Positions 7,177 to 14,077 of a stretch of DNA of 19,272 bases are shown in pieces (within the stretch, counting starts at the first letter, position 1; each line of letters starts with the position of its first letter). The notes beneath the pieces are model-generated. The model was not told the origin of the DNA, did not search any database, and saw only the letters and a program-made list of their open reading frames with translations. The position numbers were made by a program, and so were the translations under genes. Source of the stretch: Candidatus Sumerlaeota bacterium (GTDB lineage Bacteria; Sumerlaeota; Sumerlaeia; SLMS01); contig JADZDZ010000230.1 in the NCBI GenBank assembly GCA_020850785.1, positions 1 through 19,272 of the forward strand, in the 5' to 3' direction.

Positions 7177-8265
7177 TCAGTGTGGCAGCGATTTGGGATT
7201 AAGGACGTAGTCCTCTATCTGCACCGCCAATTGCGCGGGCGCTTCACCCACGCAATTTGAAAAGACTGCGACGCAAAGGCCGCGTTCCGGAATGCGGTGC
7301 ACGGAATGATTGAAGCCGGTGGTGCTGCCCGTGTGCCAGACTTCCTTCATGCCGCCCTTCTCGTCAATTTTCCAGCCATAGCCGTACTTGATGGGCGTTC
7401 CGTCGTTCAGTTTTCCTGCGGTGTAGGCCTCCTCCAGCAGGGCGGGGGAAATCAGCTTCTTCCTGCGCAGCGCATGATCCCACTTTGCGTAGTCACGAAG
7501 CGACGTGTAAATTCCCCCGTCGCCGAGCACTGAACTCGTCATGCTTTGGTCCGCAAACTTCCATTCCCCGCCATCGCGCTCGTATCCGTAGGCGCGGTCG
7601 GAAACTTCGGAAATTCCCTTCTCGAAGGCGACGCTGTTCGTCATGCCAACGGGGACAAAAATTTCGTCGTGGAGGAACTGCGCGTATCGCTTGCCACTCA
7701 CGCGCTCCACGATCAGCGCCAGCAACGCATAGCCGCTGTTGCTGTAGGAGTATTTCTCCCCCGGCTTGAAATCACCGGCGCTTTGTGCCGCCAGCAGTTT
7801 CAGCACATCGGCATCCAGCAGCGGCGTCGTGATGTTCTTGTCGTAGAGGTCCTCGTAATCCTTGATGCCGCTGGTGTGGTTGAGCAGGTGGCGCACCGTG
7901 ATCAGCTCCGCATAGTCGGGAAGCTCCGGCAGGAATTTGCGGATGCTGTCATCGAGGCTGATCCTCCCCTTGTCCACGAGGATCAACGTGGCCATGGCGG
8001 TGAACTGCTTGGAGACGGAGGCGATGCGGTAATTCGTTTCCGGAGTTGCGGGGATATTGTCCTCCAGATTCGCAACACCGTAGGATTTTTCGAAGATCAC
8101 TTTCCCCCGGTCGATCACGAGAACGCTGCAACCGGGGTCTGATTCGAGCGGGAATTTTTCGCGCACCATGGCTTCGATGCGTGGTGTCAGTGGTGATGTC
8201 ATGGGATGCCTCGCGCAGCCGGAAACACCAAGGACCAAAAGTAGCAGGATAGCGGCAACGCGCAT
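7177..8265 (-). CDS. Lipoprotein serine hydrolase, beta-lactamase / PBP4* family (class C-like)
   Basis: This is a 362-residue serine hydrolase of the beta-lactamase/D-alanyl-D-alanine carboxypeptidase superfamily. The N-terminus is a lipoprotein signal peptide with lipobox VSGC at Cys17, so the enzyme should be anchored on the periplasmic face of a membrane. The active-site motifs are SVSK (nucleophile Ser83, Lys86), YSN (Tyr174-Asn176) and HTG (311-313, in place of KTG, common in this family). HLLNHTSGI near 126-134 is another family signature. Members include carboxypeptidases, esterases and D-amino-acid amidases, so the substrate (peptidoglycan peptide versus an ester) is not determined. 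The frame is open far upstream, to 8961, but that part is antisense to the Gfo/Idh gene. The ATG at 8265 immediately precedes the signal peptide and is clearly the start. It leads the membrane protein gene in a two-gene unit. Confidence 0.92.
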   Translation of the reverse strand: MRVAAILLLLVLGVSGCARHPMTSPLTPRIEAMVREKFPLESDPGCSVLVIDRGKVIFEKSYGVANLEDNIPATPETNYRIASVSKQFTAMATLILVDKGRISLDDSIRKFLPELPDYAELITVRHLLNHTSGIKDYEDLYDKNITTPLLDADVLKLLAAQSAGDFKPGEKYSYSNSGYALLALIVERVSGKRYAQFLHDEIFVPVGMTNSVAFEKGISEVSDRAYGYERDGGEWKFADQSMTSSVLGDGGIYTSLRDYAKWDHALRRKKLISPALLEEAYTAGKLNDGTPIKYGYGWKIDEKGGMKEVWHTGSTTGFNHSVHRIPERGLCVAVFSNCVGEAPAQLAVQIEDYVLNPKSLPH

Positions 8266-8383
8266 TATGACCCCCGAAGTTTCATGAAGTAGGCGCCACC
8301 TTTCACCCGCCACCGCGCAAGGGCCAGCGGAAAACATTGCGCTGTTCGCTTCCGTTTCGTCTGATCGTTGGAAATCGTTTGTG

Positions 8384-8387
8384 GGAG
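8384..8387 (+). promoter_or_regulatory. Shine-Dalgarno GGAG deciding a GTG start
   Basis: GGAG lies 7 nt before the GTG at 8395. The longer in-frame TTG at 8368 has no such site, so the GTG is taken as the start of the Gfo/Idh gene. Confidence 0.6.
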
Positions 8388-8394
8388 CAGGCAC

Positions 8395-9381
8395 GTGAAA
8401 CCGGTGAGACTTGCCATTGTGGGATGCGGAATTGCCGCGCGGGACCTTCATTGGCCCGCGCTGAAGAAACTTCCGAGGCATTTCCAAGTGATCGCACTGT
8501 GCAGCCGCACGATGGAGAGCGCAGATGCGCTTGGGGAGTTGATCGGCTGCCGCGACCGCACGACGGACTACGACGCGCTGCTGCGGCGTGACGACATCGA
8601 CGCCGTGGACCTGGTGCTGCCGATCCCGCTCAATCACGATTTCACGAGGAAGGCGCTGACTGCGCGAAAGCACGTGATCGTGGAAAAGCCGCTGGCCGCC
8701 AGCATGAAGGAGGCGCGCTCGCTGTGCCGCGCCGCCGCGAGGGCGAAGGGTGTTGTCGCGATGGTGGCGGAAAATTTCCGCTACCGGCCCACGCTCATTC
8801 GCTTGAAGAAGATGATGGAGAGCGGCATTGCTGGGGAAATCTATGGCGCCCGTTTTGACGTCTTCATTTCCATCACGCCGCAAACCAACAAGTACCTGAA
8901 GACGAAATGGCGTCTGAAGCATGAATACCCTGCGGGCTTTCCCGTGGACGGGGGAATCCACAATGTGAACGCGCTGCGGTTTCTCTTCGGTGAATTGAAA
9001 ACCGTGCGATCATCCGCGCAGCAGGTGAATCCCACCATCGGCGACGTTGACACGATGCACATCGACTATCGTGCGGAGGAGACGGGGGTCCCGCTGCAGT
9101 TGAATCTCTTCTACAGCGCGCGCGGGATGCGCGAAATCCGCCTGTTGGTATTCGGCACGGGGGCGACGCTGGAAATGCGCGGCAATACGATCACGACCTT
9201 CCGCGATCAGAAGGAACCGCGCGTGGAGAACGTGGAGGACAGCGGAGGCTACGTGGAGGAATTTCTGGCCTTCCACAAGGCGATCCGCACAGGAGGCACA
9301 ACGGAAACGGACTTCGCCGAGGGCACCCGCGACCTGCGCACGATCCTCGATGCGGTGAACAAGGCCGGCCTCAGCCCTTGA
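8395..9381 (+). CDS. Gfo/Idh/MocA family NAD(P)-dependent oxidoreductase
   Basis: This 328-residue protein belongs to the glucose-fructose oxidoreductase / inositol dehydrogenase family, cytoplasmic enzymes that oxidise or reduce sugars, inositols or related compounds with NAD(P). The Rossmann start is VRLAIVGCGIAARDLHWPAL (residues 4-23). The family lysine is in VEKPLA (EKP at 97-99), and the catalytic DGGIH gives Asp185 and His189. The C-terminal half is the expected alpha/beta substrate domain, ending normally. There is no signal peptide. The substrate cannot be read from the sequence. The neighbours do not identify a sugar pathway, although a glycosyltransferase lies 0.7 kb downstream. 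The 3' end overlaps the convergent folE by 11 nt. The gene diverges from the serine hydrolase with a 129-nt gap in which I see no convincing promoter. Confidence 0.92.
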   Translation: MKPVRLAIVGCGIAARDLHWPALKKLPRHFQVIALCSRTMESADALGELIGCRDRTTDYDALLRRDDIDAVDLVLPIPLNHDFTRKALTARKHVIVEKPLAASMKEARSLCRAAARAKGVVAMVAENFRYRPTLIRLKKMMESGIAGEIYGARFDVFISITPQTNKYLKTKWRLKHEYPAGFPVDGGIHNVNALRFLFGELKTVRSSAQQVNPTIGDVDTMHIDYRAEETGVPLQLNLFYSARGMREIRLLVFGTGATLEMRGNTITTFRDQKEPRVENVEDSGGYVEEFLAFHKAIRTGGTTETDFAEGTRDLRTILDAVNKAGLSP

Positions 9382-10009
9382 TCAGGCTGAGGAACTCATT
9401 GCGGGTTTGTGGGCTGTTTCGAAAAACACCAAGCATCGATGACGTGGTCGTCACGGAGTTCTGCTTCTGCACGCCGCGCATGCACATGCAAAGGTGACGC
9501 GCCTCCGCAACCACCGCAACGCCGCGTGGATTGAGAATCGTTAGCAGTGATTGCGCGATCTGCTGCGTGAGCCTTTCCTGCACCTGCAGGCGTCGCGCGA
9601 AAACGTCAATCAGGCGCGGAATTTTTGACAGTCCGATCACCTTCCGATTCGGCAGGTAGCCCACATGAATCGTTCCGAAGAAGGGAATCATGTGGTGCTC
9701 GCACAGTGAGTAGAACTCCACGTCCCTGACCACGACCATTTCATCATGGGTGCCGACGGTTTTTTCCGTGAAGATCGCCCCATTGACCACATCGCGGGGA
9801 TCGGTGTGGTAGCCGGAGGTGAGGAAGGCCCATGCGCGATCCACACGCGCGGGTGTTTTCAGCAGCCCCTCGCGATCGGGGTCTTCGCCGATATTCTTCA
9901 GAATCTGGCGAACCAGCGGCGCGATTCCGACGCTGTCCGGGGGAAAAACGTCCTCCGGATCAGTGGCGCCGCCCTTTGCCTTGGATGTGGGAGCCTTCCG
10001 TTTCGCCAC
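9371..10009 (-). CDS. folE: GTP cyclohydrolase I (type IA)
   Basis: The enzyme converts GTP to 7,8-dihydroneopterin triphosphate, the entry point to folate, and a source of pterin and queuosine-type precursors. The 212-residue protein carries the zinc ligands of the family: Cys103 and His106 in SLCEHHMIPF and Cys174 in RHLCMCMRG. His105 matches the catalytic His112 of E. coli FolE. The core GLSKIPRLIDVFARRLQVQE is strongly conserved. Residues 1-20 are a Lys/Ala-rich extension before the usual start. The GTG at 10009 is chosen for its AAGGAG; the frame runs on to 10066 without such a site. The protein is a normal-length, apparently active family member. It diverges from the GT4 gene (70 nt apart) and overlaps the Gfo/Idh gene tail to tail. 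Confidence 0.96.
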   Translation of the reverse strand: MAKRKAPTSKAKGGATDPEDVFPPDSVGIAPLVRQILKNIGEDPDREGLLKTPARVDRAWAFLTSGYHTDPRDVVNGAIFTEKTVGTHDEMVVVRDVEFYSLCEHHMIPFFGTIHVGYLPNRKVIGLSKIPRLIDVFARRLQVQERLTQQIAQSLLTILNPRGVAVVAEARHLCMCMRGVQKQNSVTTTSSMLGVFRNSPQTRNEFLSLIKG

Positions 10010-10016
10010 GTTACTG

Positions 10017-10022
10017 CTCCTT
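10017..10022 (-). promoter_or_regulatory. Strong Shine-Dalgarno AAGGAG deciding the folE GTG start
   Basis: AAGGAG on the minus strand lies 7 nt before the GTG at 10009, ideal spacing, and fixes the folE start more firmly than the open frame does. Confidence 0.75.
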
Positions 10023-10079
10023 GCGCGCTTGGGTGAAAGTTGACACGGTCGAATTCGATAGCACAACTAGTGCCGCATC

Positions 10080-11258
10080 ATGACAGCCGCAAGGTGCAAC
10101 CCGCGCGTGTTCCGCATTCTTTTCTGCAACTATGAATATCCACCCATCGGCGGTGGCGGTGGAACGTGTTCGCATAATTTGGCGCGCCAGCTTGTGCGGC
10201 GCGGGCACGAAGTGGAAGTGGTGACTGCGCGTTATCGCGGGCTCAAGCGAAGCGTGCGCTTCGGCGGCCTGCACATTCGCAGGATTGCTGCACTGCGATC
10301 ACGACCCGATCAATCGAATCCGCTGGAGATGGCAAGCTATGCGCTCTCCGCGGGCCTGCATCTCCTTGCGCGGAACGCACCACGCCCTGACATGGTTGTC
10401 TCCTTTCACACTATCCCGTCGGGACTCGCCGCCTTTCCCTACTGCAGGCTTCACGGGGTTCCGCACATCGCGCTGCTGCGCGGCGGCGACGTGCCGGGAT
10501 GGTTGCCGCAGAGGATGGCGGGATGGCATCGCGCAACGCTGCCGCTGAACCGGATGATTGTATATACGTCGAGCGCGTGCCTTGCGAACAGCGACGGCAT
10601 GCGCGCGCTGGCGCAACGTGCGTTCCCCCGGAAGAAAATTGGCGTGCTGCAGAACGGTGTCGATCTGCGCGCATTTTGCCCGCCCCGGCGGCCACGGTCC
10701 GCACGCGGGGATTCCACTCTTCAATTGCTGTTCGTGGGACGCATCACGTCGCAGAAGGGAATCGATTCACTTCTTCGCGCAATGGCCCGCAGGCAATTCG
10801 CGACGGTGGACTGGAAACTGAACGTTGTGGGTGATGGGCCGCAACTTGCGGAGTATGTGGAGCTGTCGAAGGAACTCGGCATCATTGACCGCGTGAATTT
10901 CCGTGGCTGGGTGCAGCGCCGGGAATTGAGGGGCCACTACGACAGTGCCGACATGCTTGTGTTTCCTTCGCGCTACGAAGGGATGCCCAACGCGGTACTG
11001 GAAGCCACCGGCTGCGGCCTGCCGGTGGTCGCCACGCGCACGGCGGGCACTGTGCAGATCGTCAGGGATGGCGAGAACGGATTCCTTGTCGATGTTGATG
11101 ATGAAGATGCGCTGGCGCAGCGAATCGGGACGTTGATGACGGACAGGCCATTGCGGCTGCGGCTGGGGGAAAACGGGCGTCGCATCGCGGAAGCGCAATG
11201 GTCGTGGGAAGCGCGCGCTGCGGAATTGGAAAAGCTGATCGCGGGAATCCTCGATTGA
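10080..11258 (+). CDS. Glycosyltransferase family 4 (GT-B fold)
   Basis: This 392-residue enzyme transfers a sugar from a nucleotide-sugar donor to an acceptor, typically lipid-linked glycan, LPS or exopolysaccharide. The N-terminal acceptor domain begins with ILFCNYEYPPIGGGG (glycine-rich loop) and GHEVEVVTARY. The C-terminal donor domain starts around LQLLFVGRITSQKGIDSLL. It contains VVGDGPQ and the EX7E signature in SRYEGMPNAVLEATGCGLPV, where the two glutamates bind the nucleotide sugar. DGENGFLV follows, as in most GT4 members. Length and motif order are normal. There is no transmembrane segment; such enzymes sit at the cytoplasmic face of the membrane. The start is ATG 10080, with no clear Shine-Dalgarno; another Met-less 10-residue trim is possible. 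The gene is alone on its strand here, so donor and acceptor cannot be told. Confidence 0.93.
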   Translation: MTAARCNPRVFRILFCNYEYPPIGGGGGTCSHNLARQLVRRGHEVEVVTARYRGLKRSVRFGGLHIRRIAALRSRPDQSNPLEMASYALSAGLHLLARNAPRPDMVVSFHTIPSGLAAFPYCRLHGVPHIALLRGGDVPGWLPQRMAGWHRATLPLNRMIVYTSSACLANSDGMRALAQRAFPRKKIGVLQNGVDLRAFCPPRRPRSARGDSTLQLLFVGRITSQKGIDSLLRAMARRQFATVDWKLNVVGDGPQLAEYVELSKELGIIDRVNFRGWVQRRELRGHYDSADMLVFPSRYEGMPNAVLEATGCGLPVVATRTAGTVQIVRDGENGFLVDVDDEDALAQRIGTLMTDRPLRLRLGENGRRIAEAQWSWEARAAELEKLIAGILD

Positions 11259-11296
11259 AAAAGCCGTCGGCCGCAGGAATTACCCCGCGGCCGACG
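11258..11296 (-). terminator. Rho-independent terminator of the blaI-M56 unit
   Basis: On the minus strand, a perfect 10-bp GC-rich stem (11287-11296 with 11265-11274, 12-nt loop) is followed by GCTTTTTC, ending next to the GT4 stop codon. It lies about 80 nt after the M56 stop. On the plus strand the hairpin lacks a T-tract, so it would act mainly on the minus-strand transcript. Confidence 0.8.
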
Positions 11297-11377
11297 ACAC
11301 CCGTTTGCACCCGTATGTGAGAAAGGAGTGCCGTGATTAGTGCGGCATCCGGTGTTTCGGTTGGATGGTGGAAGGAT

Positions 11378-13483
11378 TTATTCCACGGTGATCTGCATTT
11401 CCTGAGTCCTGCCATCCTGCTGACGCCTGACATGATCCAACGCTCTTTGCGCCGCCTCCTCCGCGCGCTTTGCCGCTTCCTCCGCGCGCTTGTTAGCGTT
11501 CTCCCTGCTTTCGCGAATCTGCATGGAAATCTTTTCGCTGAGTTCCGGCGACCCGGCGGAGAACGACACCTTCTTGGGCGACTTGTTTTGCTTCAGTTCC
11601 GGCAGGCTTGCCAGATATTCACGCACCGCCTGAATTTGGTCCTGACGGGCCGTGATGGTCAGGCGATGATTGTTTTCGTCGTACCAGGATTTGCGGCCTT
11701 CCGCTTCCGCATGTACCTTTCCGCCATCGGCATACAGCAGGGTTTCAACCACCTCGCGCACCTGGGCCACGAATCTGCTCTTCTTTTCCGGTGTATCCAA
11801 GTCCGCAGATTCCGGCTCCAGCGAAAATATCGCCGCGCGCAAGGTGTTCGCCGGAAGCGAAGCCTGTTCGACAGGATTCACCATGAACTTCGCATCGTTC
11901 ATGGAGTGCGTTCCCAAACTCACCGCTTTCGACGACTCCTCCAGAACAACATTCGCGGAGATTCCCAGCTCATCTCTCAACCGCTTCGCCATTGTCGTTG
12001 CTTCAGTCATACTTAGCAGATCATGACCGACGCGCACGCGCAGGAATTGGCCTACCTTGACAATTCGCGCGAGGTATCCCTCCTTCTGCAACTGTGCGAG
12101 CATCGGCTGCGCTGCCGCTTCGTTGCCGAAGTAGCGGTCAACTTCCACAGAGAATTTTTTTAGCGCGTTGCCCTCAACGATCCGAAGGTTCGTCATCGCT
12201 GCCACCGGAGGCGCTGGTGGTGCCGGTGGTACTGGTGGCGCGGGCGGCGCCGATTCCTTCGCACCCACCGACGGCGCGGTCGCATGCACATCGGTTGTGG
12301 TAACAGCGACTGTATCCGTTTTTTCCGGTGTGCTGTCCGCCGTCACGACGCGCGTGCAGGCGATGGCGATGAGCAGGCTGAAGAAGAGGCAACCTGCCGG
12401 GACTACGAGTGCCTTGCGCATGATTCCGTTTCCTTTACGGGATTTGAGTCTTTGAAGTCGTTTGCGAATTTCCGGCGTGCGCGCCATGGGCACCGTGCCG
12501 CGTAGGGCTGCGGGGCCGCCCAGCACGTCGAGGGCAACGCGCGCAAGCACCGCGCTGTAGATGCGCTCCCCGCCCATGCAGTCCGCCGCCAGAAGGTCCG
12601 CTGATTCTTCGCAGGCGCCGGAATGTGCGGCGGAAATTTTCCAGACCAATGGATGGAACCAGAGCGCGATGCCGAGCAATTCAACCAGCAGTGACCACGG
12701 CACGTCCGCCCCGCGCTGGTGCGCCAGTTCGTGCGCGAGCACCGACTGCAATTCTCTGCGATTTTCCGCCCTCGCAACGCGGCTGGAAAGCACGACGACG
12801 GGGCGAAAGACTCCCGCCAGATAGGGGGATGCGATCCCGTCGGAGACGCGCAGTTGTGGAACACGCCTGAGGCCAAGCCGCGTTGCAATCTCCCGCGCGC
12901 ATTCCTCAATCGCAGTCGGCGCGGCCTGCGAATCGCGAAGGTTCGCGAGCACCAAAAACTGTCGGAGTACAAAACGGAATGTGAGGAAAATCACGCCGCC
13001 CAGATAGAGCATCACGATCACGTCATACCATGACGTCGATGCCCCGTCTGTATTCACCACAGCGGATGACGTTGACGTTTCGGCAATCGGTGGATTTTCT
13101 GCGACGCGCCTGCGCAAGTCATTCACTTCGCTCTGCAGCACCGGGGCGTTGGCGGCCTCATCCACGGCGGCATCGAACTGGAGTTCCATGGCTGCCAGTT
13201 CCTCCATCGCGATGGTGCGAAGCATCCCGCGCGCCTCCGCGTTCTCCACGCTTTGGCGACTGACACCGAATTTCAAGTCGGGCGCACGAAGCGCGAGCAG
13301 CGGCAGCAGCACACATCCTGCGGCGACAGCGCGCCACGACAGCACGCGCCAACGTGGGTTGACGGCGAAGCGCTCCATCGCCAGCGACGCCGCCCATCCC
13401 ATCAGCAGCAGCACGCTAACTTTCAGCAGGACTTCCGTCAGCGGGGAGAGATGAAGGAGCGCGTACAGGATCGTGTCGATCAT
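11378..13483 (-). CDS. M56 (BlaR1-like) membrane metallopeptidase with SPOR-like C-terminal domain
   Basis: In BlaR1/MecR1 systems the membrane zinc protease is switched on by an external ligand and leads to loss of the BlaI repressor. This 701-residue protein has helices near 17-38, 50-66, 153-177, 261-280 and 357-378. The zinc site HELAH is at 251-255, with a probable third ligand at Glu292/293 in CEESADLLAAD. The Ala/Pro-rich linker at about 411-430 leads to a probably periplasmic part. Residues 444-514 (FSVEVDRYFGNEAA to GISANVV) read like a SPOR domain, which binds denuded glycan strands in known cases. Residues 545-630 look like a small beta-alpha domain (VVETLLYADGGKV, RLTITARQDQIQAVREYLAS). 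Residues 663-684 form Ala/Glu/Lys heptads. There is no SxxK penicillin-binding domain, so beta-lactam sensing is unlikely. The start codon overlaps the repressor's stop (ATGA). Confidence 0.9.
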   Translation of the reverse strand: MIDTILYALLHLSPLTEVLLKVSVLLLMGWAASLAMERFAVNPRWRVLSWRAVAAGCVLLPLLALRAPDLKFGVSRQSVENAEARGMLRTIAMEELAAMELQFDAAVDEAANAPVLQSEVNDLRRRVAENPPIAETSTSSAVVNTDGASTSWYDVIVMLYLGGVIFLTFRFVLRQFLVLANLRDSQAAPTAIEECAREIATRLGLRRVPQLRVSDGIASPYLAGVFRPVVVLSSRVARAENRRELQSVLAHELAHQRGADVPWSLLVELLGIALWFHPLVWKISAAHSGACEESADLLAADCMGGERIYSAVLARVALDVLGGPAALRGTVPMARTPEIRKRLQRLKSRKGNGIMRKALVVPAGCLFFSLLIAIACTRVVTADSTPEKTDTVAVTTTDVHATAPSVGAKESAPPAPPVPPAPPAPPVAAMTNLRIVEGNALKKFSVEVDRYFGNEAAAQPMLAQLQKEGYLARIVKVGQFLRVRVGHDLLSMTEATTMAKRLRDELGISANVVLEESSKAVSLGTHSMNDAKFMVNPVEQASLPANTLRAAIFSLEPESADLDTPEKKSRFVAQVREVVETLLYADGGKVHAEAEGRKSWYDENNHRLTITARQDQIQAVREYLASLPELKQNKSPKKVSFSAGSPELSEKISMQIRESRENANKRAEEAAKRAEEAAQRALDHVRRQQDGRTQEMQITVE
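11451..11492 (-). repeat. Two tandem 21-bp units encoding KRAEEAA heptads
   Basis: Units 11451-11471 and 11472-11492 differ at only two positions. Each codes for one seven-residue turn (RAEEAAK, RAEEAAQ) of the coiled-coil-like tail of the M56 protein. Because the unit length equals one heptad, copy number can change without breaking the frame. Confidence 0.75.
12203..12253 (-). repeat. Proline-rich low-complexity linker in the M56 gene
   Basis: This GC-rich run codes for APPAPPVPPAPPAPP-type residues (about 411-427) between the last transmembrane helix and the SPOR-like domain. It probably acts as a stiff spacer through the cell envelope. Confidence 0.75.
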
Positions 13484-13866
13484 GGGCGGACTTCCTCCTT
13501 CCCCGACTGGGCGGCGTCATCGGCCGCGATCTGCTCCAATTCGCGAATGTCCTCTGCGGACAACTTTTCCGATTTGATCAACTGCGCAATCAGCGCCTTC
13601 GATGAGCCGCCGCAGAACACATCGGCGATTCGCCGCGCCCAGTTGCGAAACTCGCTTTCGGGTGGGGTCTTGGCCTCGTAGTAGTAGGCCTTTCCCTCCT
13701 TCCGACGCTCCACATGCCCCTTCTCCAATAATATAAGGAGAACAGAGCGGACGGCACCGTTTCCGACGGGCCGGGGAAAAAGCTCCTCGATCTCGGCGGG
13801 CTTAAGCGCCCCATGCTCCCAAAGCACCTTCATCACTTCCAGTTCTGCTGCGGTGAACGATTCCAA
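13480..13866 (-). CDS. BlaI/MecI/CopY-family transcriptional repressor
   Basis: This is a 128-residue DNA-binding repressor of the BlaI family: an N-terminal winged helix and a C-terminal helical dimerisation arm. FTAAELEVMKVLWEHGALKP (residues 4-23) is the characteristic first helix and turn. The recognition helix and wing lie in NGAVRSVLLILLEKGHVERR and GKAYYYEAK. The C-terminal arm includes ALIAQLIKSEKLSAEDIREL. In known systems it represses its own operon and is removed after activation of the partner M56 protease. The TTG at 13866 is the only start giving the complete first helix; upstream the frame has no ATG/GTG/TTG before a long non-family stretch. Its TGA overlaps the M56 ATG, so the two are translationally coupled. 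Three dyads lie directly upstream and are likely its operators. Naming it blaI would imply beta-lactam resistance, which nothing here shows. Confidence 0.93.
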   Translation of the reverse strand: MESFTAAELEVMKVLWEHGALKPAEIEELFPRPVGNGAVRSVLLILLEKGHVERRKEGKAYYYEAKTPPESEFRNWARRIADVFCGGSSKALIAQLIKSEKLSAEDIRELEQIAADDAAQSGKEEVRP

Positions 13867-13889
13867 GGTAGTTGACCCCCGCGAGGATA

Positions 13890-13905
13890 TGTGGACAAAT
13901 CCACA
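13890..13905. promoter_or_regulatory. Putative BlaI-family operator 1
   Basis: TGTGGA-CAAA-TCCACA is a perfect 6-bp dyad with a 4-nt centre, 24 nt upstream of the blaI-like start codon. It is the copy closest to that gene. A site here would overlap the transcription start or leader of the repressor gene. Confidence 0.65.
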
Positions 13906-13932
13906 GTTTCCTCCGGGTGGTCAATGGCAAAG

Positions 13933-13948
13933 TGTGGAACAATCCACA
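13933..13948. promoter_or_regulatory. Putative BlaI-family operator 2
   Basis: TGTGGA-ACAA-TCCACA has the same half-sites and the same 4-nt centre as operator 1, with the centre 43 bp away (about four helical turns). A minus-strand TTGACC (complement of 13919-13924), a possible -35 box of the repressor gene, lies between the two sites. Confidence 0.65.
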
Positions 13949-13984
13949 TGTTGGATGAGAAATTCTCGTTGCTCGCGCAAAGGA

Positions 13985-14002
13985 TTGTGAAGAAATTCAC
14001 AA
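13985..14002. promoter_or_regulatory. Putative BlaI-family operator 3, on the nuoG side
   Basis: TTGTGAA-GAAA-TTCACAA is a perfect 7-bp dyad that matches operators 1 and 2 except for A/T in place of G/C at one position per half-site. Its centre is 53 bp from operator 2 (about five turns) and it ends 75 nt before the nuoG start. Its right half, TTCACA (13996-14001), resembles a -35 box reading toward nuoG, but no good -10 follows. Confidence 0.55.
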
Positions 14003-14077
14003 ACACGCCCGCATTTGCTCATTTTCGCAGTCAATTGCGGCGTTTTCTCACGATTTCCGCCCTTCTTAGACGCTTTC

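Noticed and set aside
8266..8961. Long upstream extension of the serine hydrolase frame
   Set aside because: It is antisense to the Gfo/Idh gene, and the lipoprotein signal peptide begins exactly at the ATG at 8265.
8953..8970. TCCACAATGTGAAC inside the Gfo/Idh gene as another operator
   Set aside because: The half-sites are in inverted order relative to the three dyads and it lies in conserved coding sequence (DGGIHNVN).
10040..10068. TTGACA as a -35 box for the GT4 gene
   Set aside because: The -35 is perfect, but at 16-18 nt spacing the -10 candidates (such as ACAACT) match poorly and would leave almost no leader before the ATG at 10080.
11298..11318. Short direct repeat CACCCGTTTG / CACCCGTATG
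   Set aside because: Two copies of 10 nt with one mismatch in GC-rich intergenic DNA; too little to claim a function.
11333..12016. Plus-strand open frame beginning with GTG after AAAGGAG
   Set aside because: The ribosome-binding-like sequence is attractive, but the frame runs antisense through the conserved C-terminal part of the M56 gene and its product has no domain. The spacing (about 4 nt) is also short.
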